NCBI GenBank assembly: GCA_046351595.1
Contig: JAXLYE010000001.1
Location: 558,001-622,000, forward strand
DNA: 64,000 bases
Reading direction: 5' to 3'
Origin: JAXLYE01 sp046351595
GTDB taxonomy: Bacteria; Myxococcota_A; Polyangia; Palsa-1104; JAEUJZ01
Under the pieces are notes generated by a model. It saw only the letters and a program-made list of their open reading frames with translations. It ran no database searches and was not told the origin of the DNA. Made by a program: the position numbers and the translations under genes. Positions within the stretch are counted from its first letter, which is position 1. Every line of letters begins with the position of its first letter. Positions 37,007 through 45,200 of this stretch are shown here, one piece after another.

Positions 37007-39884
37007 GGCTTGCCTCGGGCAGGGTGACGGACAGAAGGTTCTGCGCCGACCACAGGGGCGGCTCGTCGCGCCCTGCGCGAGGGCGCGGCAGCCCGAAGGC
37101 GCCGAGCGGCTCGGGGCTGCAGACCGCCAGGCCGTGCAGGTAGACGCCGCACAGGAGCGCGCGCGGCGGCAGCCGCTCGATCAGCGCCGCCTGCTCGGCC
37201 AAAGATGCATCGAGCGCGGCCTCGTGCTCGGGGAAGCGCGCGGCGTGCCGGGCCAGCGCGGCCTCGGCCGCGACGTCGGGCGGCGTCGCACCGGGCGCCG
37301 TAGGATCCTCGAACAGCGTCGTCGGGGACCACGCCGCCGCGGCCAGCACCTCGGGCAGGGGCTCTTTGGCCAGGGACTGCGCGAGGTCGGGCCGGCCGCG
37401 CAGGTGATCGTGCAGCGACTGCAGCGCCGTGGCCGCGACCGGGCCGCTCGCCGACACCAGCAGCGCATATTCTCCCGGCGACGGGACTTCGGACTCCAAG
37501 AGCTCGGCGAGGTGCGCCCGCTTCAGCAGCACGATCTCCTGCAGCGCGGTCGAGCCGTGCAGCGTGCGCGCGGCGTGCAGCGCCTGCACCGCGGCCTCGG
37601 CGGTCGAAAGCAGGTGCCCGCTCCAGCGCGGCGCCTGCGCCCGCCGCTGCACCCGCAGCGTCGCGCCCAGAAGCTCGGCCCCGTCCGCGCCGCCGCCGAG
37701 CAAGAGCGCGCCCAGGTCGGGCCCCGCCGCCCGCCGCGGCACCGGCTGCGGCGGCACGGTCAGGCGCCGTCCGTCGGGCAAGAGCGCCTGCAGCCGCGCC
37801 CGGCGATCGCGCAGCCGCCCCATGTCCAGGCACGCCTCCGACGGTCGCGGCGCCAAGAGCGCGTCCCCGATCGGCCGCAGCCAGGCCCGCGGCGGCAGCC
37901 CGCCCACAGACAGGCCGATGCGGCGCAGCGCCCGCTCGATCTGCCCGAGATGCGCCCCGGCCTCGACCTCGACGAGCAGCCCGTCGGGCTGGATCGGACC
38001 GATGCGGGCGCCGCGCTGCGGTCGCTCGGCAGCCGGTACACCCGTGCCCTCGCCGCGCGCTCGACCCGCGGTGTCACCGTACATCGCCGGCGGCGGGCCG
38101 TGCATCGCCGGCGGCGGGCCGTGCATCGCCGGCGGCGGGCCCTGCAGCTCGGGCGGCAGGAGCTTGCCCGGGTTCAAGATGCCGTCGGGATCCGCGGCGC
38201 GCTTGAGCGCGGCCAGAAGGTGCACGCTGTCCCCGTGCTCGGCCGCCATGAAGGGCGCGCGCACGCGACCGATGCCGTGGTGGTGGCTGATCGTGCCGCC
38301 TGCGTGCAGCGCCGCGGTCATGGCGGCGCGCCATAGCGTGTCGTAGCGCCGCCGATCCTGCTCGAGCCGGGCCAGCCGCGCGCGCTCGCCGAGCCCGTCG
38401 TTGTCGAGCGACTGCGCCCGCATCACGAACGAGAAGTAGATCGAGCAGCCGTCCGGGTAGGCGTGGCTGAAGTGGGCCATCACCAGCGCGTGCTGGCCGA
38501 TGGCGCTGCGCACCTGCCGGTGCAACAGCGGCAGCCGATCCCAGGTCGCCGCGACCTCGATGGTGTCGACGAGCGCACCGGCCGCGTACATCTTCTGCTG
38601 CTTGAAGCTGACGTCGTAGCGCTTGCGCAGCCAGCGCTCGCCCGGCTCGGGACCGAGGTCGCGCGCCCCGAGCTTGGTCAGCTCCTCGCGTGCGTAGCTC
38701 GCCTCGGCCTCGGCCAGCTCGGGCTCGCCCTCGCAGCCGAGGATCAGCACGCAGCCGATCTGGAACCGCGGCAAGAGCGCATCGAGCAGCCGGTTCACCG
38801 GCGTCGCGGTGGTGGTCAAGAGCTGCGTCGCCCAGCGCTCGAACAGGCCGCGCGCGCGCCGCGCATCGGGCTTGAGCAGCTGCACCAGCTCCTCCAGGTC
38901 GAGCGCCGGCCGCCCCGGCGCCCCGAGGTCGATCTTGCCGACGCGCTCCGACAGGCTGTGCAGGAGCCGCGCCGCGGTCCCCGACAGATCCAGGCCGGCG
39001 CCGGTCGCGCGCGGGTTTTGGTGGCTTACGTGGCCGCGGCCCATGCCCGCGATCAGCGTGTCGATCTCGTCGTACAGCCGCACCACCGCCGGGACCAGCC
39101 CGTGCTGCACGAGGTGGCGGATGCCGTACAGGCCGCTCTCGACGTCGGGGAACCAGTAGCCGCGCAGCACGCGCGCCGCCGGCGCCCGCCGCACCGAGCA
39201 CACCGCCTCGGTGATCACGCCGAGCGTGCCCTCGCTGCCGATCAGCGCCTGCACCAGGTCGATGCCGCCGTCGCCGCCGTCGCCGAGCCGCCGCCTGTGG
39301 CCGTCGCCCGTGACCACGGTCAGGGCGCGCACCATGTCCTCGATCTTGCCGTACTTGGTCGACATCTGGCCGGCGCCGCGCGTCGCCACCCAGCCGCCCA
39401 CCGTCGAGCACATGATCGACGAGGGGAAGTGGCCGAGCGTCAGCCCGCGCGCCCTTAGCGCGTCCTCCAGGTGCCAGCCGTTCAGGCCCGGCTCGACGGC
39501 GATCTGCATGCGCTCGGGATCGATCCGCAGGGCGCGCAGGCCCTTCAGGTCCATCGTCAGGCCGCCCTCGGACGGCGCCGCGCCGCCGGTCACGCCCGAG
39601 CCCGCGCCAAAGGGCGTGAGCGGCACGCGGTGGCGGCGGCAGTGGCGCACGATCGCCTCGACCTCGTCGACGCTACGCGGCCACACGATGGCCGCCGGCA
39701 GCGGCCCGGGCGGCTGGCCCGCGGCGATGGCGAGCAGGCCCCGCGCCCAGGCGTCCCGCCGGTAGCAGAGCAGGTCATCGGTTCGGGTGGAGACGCGACC
39801 GGCCGGCAGGAGCGCAGAGAGCTCGTCGAGCCAGCTCGGGCGGGGCGGGACCGGCGCCGTGCCGCTTTCGGGGGCAGAGGTCAT
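36999..39884 (-). CDS. alkyl-DHAP-synthase-like FAD oxidase fused to a second flavin-binding-like half
   Basis: A 961-residue flavoprotein. The first 600 residues match the VAO/FAD_binding_4 fold: PLTPFGAGSGVTGGAAPSEG binds FAD pyrophosphate, and the region then follows alkylglycerone-phosphate synthase (AGPS) closely: CSTVGGWVATRGAGQMSTKY, GKIEDMVRALTVV, IGSEGTLGVITEAV, VVRLYDE (catalytic Arg context), SIYFSF (Tyr) and GGTISHHHGIGRVRAPFM (the His triplet). Residues about 600-960 resemble a GlcE-like flavin-binding half (VEVEAGAHLGQIERALRRIG) without clear FAD motifs, after a GPPPAMH repeat. AGPS makes ether lipids by exchanging acyl for alkyl groups; glycolate-oxidase-like chemistry is the alternative, given the coupled Fe-S gene. 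The start was set at MTSAPESG because the sequence before it is a tandem repeat. Confidence 0.8.
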   Translation of the reverse strand: MTSAPESGTAPVPPRPSWLDELSALLPAGRVSTRTDDLLCYRRDAWARGLLAIAAGQPPGPLPAAIVWPRSVDEVEAIVRHCRRHRVPLTPFGAGSGVTGGAAPSEGGLTMDLKGLRALRIDPERMQIAVEPGLNGWHLEDALRARGLTLGHFPSSIMCSTVGGWVATRGAGQMSTKYGKIEDMVRALTVVTGDGHRRRLGDGGDGGIDLVQALIGSEGTLGVITEAVCSVRRAPAARVLRGYWFPDVESGLYGIRHLVQHGLVPAVVRLYDEIDTLIAGMGRGHVSHQNPRATGAGLDLSGTAARLLHSLSERVGKIDLGAPGRPALDLEELVQLLKPDARRARGLFERWATQLLTTTATPVNRLLDALLPRFQIGCVLILGCEGEPELAEAEASYAREELTKLGARDLGPEPGERWLRKRYDVSFKQQKMYAAGALVDTIEVAATWDRLPLLHRQVRSAIGQHALVMAHFSHAYPDGCSIYFSFVMRAQSLDNDGLGERARLARLEQDRRRYDTLWRAAMTAALHAGGTISHHHGIGRVRAPFMAAEHGDSVHLLAALKRAADPDGILNPGKLLPPELQGPPPAMHGPPPAMHGPPPAMYGDTAGRARGEGTGVPAAERPQRGARIGPIQPDGLLVEVEAGAHLGQIERALRRIGLSVGGLPPRAWLRPIGDALLAPRPSEACLDMGRLRDRRARLQALLPDGRRLTVPPQPVPRRAAGPDLGALLLGGGADGAELLGATLRVQRRAQAPRWSGHLLSTAEAAVQALHAARTLHGSTALQEIVLLKRAHLAELLESEVPSPGEYALLVSASGPVAATALQSLHDHLRGRPDLAQSLAKEPLPEVLAAAAWSPTTLFEDPTAPGATPPDVAAEAALARHAARFPEHEAALDASLAEQAALIERLPPRALLCGVYLHGLAVCSPEPLGAFGLPRPRAGRDEPPLWSAQNLLSVTLPEASHV
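38081..38143. repeat. 21-bp tandem repeat in the AGPS-like gene
   Basis: Three nearly identical copies of 21 bases beginning CATCGCCGGCGGCGGGCCGT. On the minus strand they encode GPPPAMH units, forming a flexible link between the two flavin-like halves. Confidence 0.85.
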
Positions 39885-39965
39885 GGCGGCGAGAAGATAC
39901 CACGCCCGCCGTCGGCGGATCGGGCGGTGTGGCGCTGCCCGCAGCGCCCGTTGGCGGCGGCCGCG

Positions 39966-40309
39966 GGTCTGCGGTGGCGCCTGCAACGGCCGCGGGCGGC
40001 GGCCGCGGGCGTGCGGTGGCGCGTGCAACGGGCGTTGTTGCGGGCTCGCGGGCGTGCGGTGGCGCCTGCAACGGCCGTTGTGGACGGCTCGCGGGCGTGC
40101 GGTGGCGCCTGCAACGGCCGTTGCTGCGGGCTCGCGGGCGTGCGGTGGCGCCTGCAACGGCCGTTGCTGCGGGCTCGCGGGCGTGCGGTGGCGCCTGCAA
40201 CGGCCGTTGCTGCGGGTCCGCAGGCGTGCGGTGGCGCCTGCAACCGCCGTTGCTGCGGGCACGCGGGCGTGCGGCGGCGCCTGCAACGGCTGCAGCCGCC
40301 CCTGCTGCC
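39966..40309. repeat. eight-unit 43-bp tandem repeat with embedded palindromes
   Basis: Units begin near 39966, 40009, 40052, 40095, 40138, 40181, 40224 and 40267, a strict 43-base spacing except at the first. The consensus begins GCGTGCGGTGGCGCCTGCAA and continues CGGCCGTTGCTGCGGGCTCG. Four central units hold a perfect palindrome CAACGGCCGTTG (three with the longer GCAACGGCCGTTGC); outer units are degenerate. The period is not a multiple of three and all frames are Arg/Pro/Ala-rich, so it is non-coding. It lies 80 bases upstream of the AGPS-like start codon. Copies touch directly with no spacers, so it is not CRISPR. Confidence 0.9.
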
Positions 40310-40526
40310 GTGTGCAGCGACGCCCGCAACGGTTGCGGTCCGCGGTGCAGGCCAGGTCAGGCGCTCGGGAGCCGCTGCGGTCCCGCTTCGTGTGCGGCCT
40401 GAGCCGCGCCCAGATCAAACCTTGCGATAGGTGCGGGTGACGCCGGAGGCAGGGCTCCCGACGCGCAAGCGGCGGGATGCCGCAGGCAAAAGGACCCGCA
40501 CCGTTCCGTGTTCCGTGTGGCGGTGT
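40310..40526. other. intergenic stretch between the repeat array and the PEGA gene
   Basis: About 215 bases. It contains a perfect inverted repeat CCGCAAC-G-GTTGCGG at 40324-40338 that resembles the array palindromes, and the long-range pairing annotated next. No gene was recognised. Confidence 0.4.
40430..40502 (-). promoter_or_regulatory. possible structured RNA element closed by a 9-bp stem
   Basis: GGTGCGGGT pairs perfectly with ACCCGCACC across 55 bases; inside are short hairpins such as GCGGC-GGGAT-GCCGC. It lies 24 bases after the PEGA stop codon and upstream of the repeat array and flavoprotein gene, all on the minus strand. It could be a 3' structure of the PEGA mRNA or a leader element. 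It lacks the T-loop of tRNA and I could not match a riboswitch class. Confidence 0.3.
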
Positions 40527-42125
40527 CTAGAAGCGCGCGCCCAAAAGGCCCAGGCTCGCGGTCAGCCCCGTCGGCGAGGGGGTGCGCGCGTCCTGCACGA
40601 AGAAGTAGCCGGACAGCCCGCCGGCGATCACGCCGAGGCCGATGAACACGCCGCCGGCCGTCGTGGCCCCGGGCACCTTGGTCACGCACGAGGCCGGCCC
40701 GGTCGGGCAGTCCTTCTGCGTACCGGCGATGACCAGCGCCGTGCCCAGCACCACCGCGCCGATGCCGGCGCCGAGCAGCGACCACTTGGCGATGCGCGCC
40801 GTATTCGAGGTCCGCAGAGGCTGCGCCGCGGTGAGCGGCACCGAGCGCTCCTCGACCTTGCCGTCCTCGACGACGAGGTTGAGCAGGGCGGGCTCGTGAC
40901 CCGGCTTGCTGAGGACGACCTCGTGCGAGCCGATGAAGGTGTCGCGCTCGTAGGGCGTCGTGCCGAGCGGGATGTTGTCGACGATGACGCGCGCGCCCGG
41001 CGGGTCCGAGGTGAGGCGCAGCTTGCCGCGCGGCCGCGCCGTGCCGTTGCGCAGGAGCTCCTGCACCAGCTCGACCAGCTGCGGCAGCGCGCGCTTGAGG
41101 CCGCAGTCGCTGCAGCCCTGCGCCCCGCGCACGCTGATCATGCCGACGTCAACGTCGAGCAGCTCGCCGCTCAGGCGCAGCGCCCCGGCCCGGGGCTTGC
41201 CGTCCTTGCCGGTCTTGCCGCTGGACTCCTCGCGCTGCACCTCCAGCCGAAGCACGAACTGCGCCGAGGTGCGCCGCGCCATCTCCTCCTGGCAGCGCAG
41301 CTCGTTCAGGCAGCCGGCGAGCTCGGGCTGCCGCGAAAGGAGGTCGGCCTGCGCCTCGCTGGTCACCAGCACCGCGTTCTGCACCTGCACCGCCTCGGAG
41401 ATCGACTTGCGCAGGGTCTCGCGCATCGGCGCCTCCAGCGTCGGCGGATCGATGATGAGCAGGATGCCCGGCGTCAGCGTCAGAAGCGCCAGCGGCGGCG
41501 TCAGCGTGAAGCGCACCTCGGCCTGGCGGCGCGGCAGGATCTGCACCACGGTCTCGACGCGGCGCTTGCCCTTCTCGAGCGCCAGCTGGTGCGACCCCGC
41601 CGGCAGCAGCAGCGACGTCGACAGCGGCAGCGCCCCGTGCAGGTGGCCGTCGACGGACAGGAGCGCCCCGGCCTCGCCCTGGACGCCGACCTCGCTGCCG
41701 TCGTTGACGTAGCCGCCGATCAGCGCCTGCACCTCGGTCCGCACCTCGGGCTCGACGTCCTCGCCGACCGCCTCGAGGAAGCGGCGCAGGAGGTCGACCG
41801 CCGCGGCGCCGCGCTGCGACAGCTGCGCCGCCTTGCCCAGGTAGTACAGCAGCACCGGCCGCGGGCTGTAGCGGAAGGCGTCCTCGAAGGCGCGCACCGC
41901 GGCCTCGCCGTCCTTGCGCGAAAGCGCCGCCTGCCCCTGGGCAAGGAGCTGGGTCAGCCGCCGATCGCCCAGCGGCAGCTTCGGCCCGCTCGTTCCATGC
42001 TGGCCATGCTGGCCGAGCTGACCCGGCTGCGCCGGCTGCGCCCACGCCGGGCGCTCACTACACAGCCCGGCACAAAAGCCCAGGCCAAGGAGCACGAGGA
42101 GCATCAGACGGAATCGGGCGAGCAT
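40527..42125 (-). CDS. exported PEGA-domain protein, second copy, partner of the tandem kinase
   Basis: A 532-residue envelope protein with signal LMLLVLLGLGFCAGLCSERP. A helical TPR-like region (AALSRKDGEAAVRAFEDAFR) is followed by a PEGA-like unit (LLSVDGHLHGALPLSTSLLL), a central domain with paired cysteines (GAQGCSDCGLKRAL), a second PEGA unit (LTSDPPGARVIVDNIPLGTT) and two C-terminal membrane segments (WSLLGAGIGAVVLGTALVIA and GVFIGLGVIAGGLSGYFFV). This is the same order as the PEGA gene at 12.1-13.9 kb, including the CxxC in the middle and the closing double membrane span. GAGGGA four bases before the ATG sets the start. It lies 80 bases after the kinase gene on the same strand. Confidence 0.85.
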   Translation of the reverse strand: MLARFRLMLLVLLGLGFCAGLCSERPAWAQPAQPGQLGQHGQHGTSGPKLPLGDRRLTQLLAQGQAALSRKDGEAAVRAFEDAFRYSPRPVLLYYLGKAAQLSQRGAAAVDLLRRFLEAVGEDVEPEVRTEVQALIGGYVNDGSEVGVQGEAGALLSVDGHLHGALPLSTSLLLPAGSHQLALEKGKRRVETVVQILPRRQAEVRFTLTPPLALLTLTPGILLIIDPPTLEAPMRETLRKSISEAVQVQNAVLVTSEAQADLLSRQPELAGCLNELRCQEEMARRTSAQFVLRLEVQREESSGKTGKDGKPRAGALRLSGELLDVDVGMISVRGAQGCSDCGLKRALPQLVELVQELLRNGTARPRGKLRLTSDPPGARVIVDNIPLGTTPYERDTFIGSHEVVLSKPGHEPALLNLVVEDGKVEERSVPLTAAQPLRTSNTARIAKWSLLGAGIGAVVLGTALVIAGTQKDCPTGPASCVTKVPGATTAGGVFIGLGVIAGGLSGYFFVQDARTPSPTGLTASLGLLGARF

Positions 42126-42205
42126 CAGGTCCCTCACAGAGGCCGCCGCGCCGCCCGAGCTCGTCGGTGGGCGCGGCGGCGCCGGTTTGCATTTGGTGAA
42201 AGGGG

Positions 42206-45200
42206 CTACGGCGCGGGTCTGCACAGGTCGACGACGCGGGTCTCTCCCTCGCGCACGCGCTCGATGCGGGGCGGCAGCGGCCGGCGGTCGGGGCCGGCGC
42301 CTTGAACGCCTTGATCCAGGACGTGCTGGCCCGGGCGCACCCACTGCTCGATCTCGCGGCACGTGCCTTCGGTGTCGAGCTTGCGGATGACCAGGTGCCC
42401 GAGGCGGCCGCGCAGCCGCGCCTGCGCCAAGAGCGCAAACTGCGTCTGCTCGGGCCGCCGCGCCGGGTCCTTGAGCAGCTGCGAGAACAGCGTCATCGCC
42501 TCGAGCCAGCGGCCGCCGGCCTCGAACAGGCGGGCCTGCAGGAACACGAACTCGGCCTGCGCCGGCCGCGGCACCTTGCCGCGCGCGATCATGCCCTTGA
42601 CCCGATCGAGCAGGGCCTGCGCCGTCTGCAGCTCCTTGCGCCCGAGCGCCGCGCCGGCGTCGACGAGCAGCTGCTCGGCCACCGTCACCGGCAGCGCGAG
42701 CTCGGCGGTGCCGCCCTCGGGCACCTCGACCTCGGTCGTGCCGCCGGGGTAGCGCACCGGGTGCTTGCCCGCGGACAGCGACAGCGGCGCCTGGCCCGCG
42801 GCCAGCACCACGGGGGCGTGGCCGTCGACCTGGAAGCGCACGCCCGGCTCGCCGCTCACCCGCAAAAAGCCGCGCGCCGCGGTCGGGGTCGAGGTCGTCC
42901 CGCCGCCGTCGTCGGTCGCGGCCAGGTCCGGCGGCGTCGCCAGATCGGCCGGCTCGCTGAGGTCGGGCACCTCGGCGGCGCCGCGCTTGGCCTTGAGGTC
43001 CGCGACCAGCATGCCGACGCGCGTGCGCACGCGGATGTCGGGATCGTTGAGCAGGCCGTAGAGCATCACCAACAGCGTGTCGCTCGGCGCCGCCTTGTAG
43101 AAGTCGTAGGCGACCTCGCCGACGCGGCGGCGCACCAGCGCCGAGCTGTCGAGCCGCGCCTTCTGCAAGAGCGGCAGCGCCTCGGGCACCGGCAGATCGG
43201 CGATGACGTCGAGCAGCGCCAGGCTGGTCGGCTGATCGCCGCGCCCGAGCAGCTCGCCGAAGCCGGCCGGCGGCGACACCTTCTCGCCCAGCTTCTTGAG
43301 CAGCCCGTACGCCACCACCGAGTCGGCGCCGCCCGCCGACAGCGCCTGCCGCAGCACCTCGGCGCTGGCCATCACCTTCTGCGGCGCCAGCCGCTTGGCC
43401 GCCGCAAAGCGCACCGTGTCCGCCTGATCCGACAGCGCCTCGAGCAGCAGCCCGTCGCCGCTCGGCAGCGTCTCGACCACCAGCTTGCGCAGGAGCGGGT
43501 CCGGGCCCGACAGCGCCGTGCGCAGCCGCTCGCGCTGCGTCGCGTCGCCGAGCTGCAGCAGCGTGCCCGCCGCCATCACCTGGTCCTCGGGGCTGCCGTT
43601 GTCGGCGAGCTGGCGCAGCCGCGCCACCAGGTTCTCGTCGGCGGCCGCCGGGTTCGCGCGGTACAGACCCTCGACCAGCCGGCGCAGCGAGATCAGGCCC
43701 GCCTGCCGCACCTCGGGCTCGGCGTCGTCGAGTGAGCCCTGCAGCGCCTGCACCGCCGCGCGCAGCCGCTTGCGACCGAGCGCCGCGGCCGCGCTCTTGC
43801 GCACCTGCTGCTGCGGATCCGTCAGCGCCTTGCTCAGCAGCGGCACCGCCTGCTCGTTCTCCAGATCGGCCAGCACCACCGTCGCGGTCTCGCGCAAGAG
43901 CCAGCTGTCGTTGCCGAGCGCGGCCTGCGCCCAGCCCAGGCTCTGCTTCGCGATCTGGTCGGGATCGCCGCCCGCGATCTGCAGGATCGCGCCCGCCGCG
44001 GCCTGGCGCAGGCCCGTCGACGCCTTGGGATCGTCGAGCACCTTCACCAGCTCGATCGCGCCCTGGCGGCGGCCGCACGCGGCCAGGCCCTCGATGGCCA
44101 GCTGGCGCGAGGGCTCGGGCTGGTTCGGGCTCTGCGCGACCGCTAAAAAGCGCGTAAAGCCCGCGGTGTCGCCGACGGTCGCCAGCATCAGCGACGCGAA
44201 CAGCTGCTGCGGCCCTTCCTTCTGCGCCGCCTGCTGCAGCACCGCGCGCGCCCGCTCGTCGCCGACGCGCGCCAGGTTGCCGGCCGCTGAGACGCGGCGC
44301 GGGCTGAAGTCGTCGCCGCCCAGGCGCGCCTGCAGCTGCGCCGTCGCCTGCGGGTCGCCGGTCTGGGCCAGCCAGCCGAGGATGCGCAGCGCCTGCTCCT
44401 CGGGCAGCTGGCCGCGGTTCACGGCCGCCCACAGCGCCGGCCGTGCCGTGACGTCGCCGCTCTGCAGGAGCACCATCGCCGCGCGCAGCTTCAGCCGCTC
44501 GTCGGCGCTGTTCAGGAGATCGAGCAGGACCTTCTGGCCGCGCGGGATCTGCAGCCGCGAAAGCGCCGCCGCCGCCGCGATCTTGACGCCGGCCACCTGC
44601 GTGCTCTCGAGCAACAGCGTCAGCGCGCCCTGCGCGTCGACGGCGCCGAGCTGGCCGAGCGCCTCGGCGGCCTCGGACTGCACGAACGGATCCGGATCTT
44701 TTAGCAGCGAGGCGATGCTGGTCCACTGCGTCGCGTCGCGGCTCTGCCCCAGGGCGCGCGCCGCCGAGGCCCGCAGCGCCGGCTCGGGGCTGCGCAGCCC
44801 GACGTACAGCACCGACAGGGCGCGCGCCCGCGGCCCGCTCGTGTCCAGGCTCAGATCGTTGCTGTCGACGACGGGCTCGCCCGGGCCGGTCGGCTTGTGG
44901 AGGTCGCGCCACAGCACGAAGCCGGCGACGCCGAGCGCCAACAGCGCGAACAGCGCCGCCACCTTGGGCCACGCCGAGCGCGGCGCCGGCGCCGGGACCG
45001 CGCGCACGCTCTCGGTCAGCACCGGCTGCGCCGGCGCGAGCTCACCGAGCAGCTCGCTCATCGTCGGGCGCTCGCTCGGCTTGGGGCTGAGCATGCGGTG
45101 GATCAACGCCGCCAGCTTCGGGCTGATGTGCGGCGCCACCTCGGCGAGCGACCGCGGCTTCTCGTGGAAGGCGGCCAGCGACGTCTTCTGGAACGGCACC

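Noticed and set aside
39966..40309. CRISPR array
   Set aside because: The 43-bp units touch each other and are repeated in full; there are no unique spacers and no cas genes nearby.
39885..40418. 178-residue N-terminal extension of the AGPS-like protein
   Set aside because: It consists of the 43-bp repeat array read through; the period is not a multiple of three and the sequence is not protein-like.
40438..40493. Cobalamin riboswitch (GACGCGCAA-like box)
   Set aside because: The remaining conserved boxes and the B12 box are missing and no cobalamin gene follows.
40430..40502. tRNA gene (73 bases, paired ends)
   Set aside because: No T-loop (TTCGA-type) sequence, no plausible anticodon arm, and the end pairing is nine bases instead of seven.
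42126..44972. Long minus-strand reading frame that continues upstream from the PEGA gene through the kinase gene
   Set aside because: The first part is a shadow of the kinase-HEAT gene in another frame; a signal peptide with a ribosome site marks the true PEGA start.
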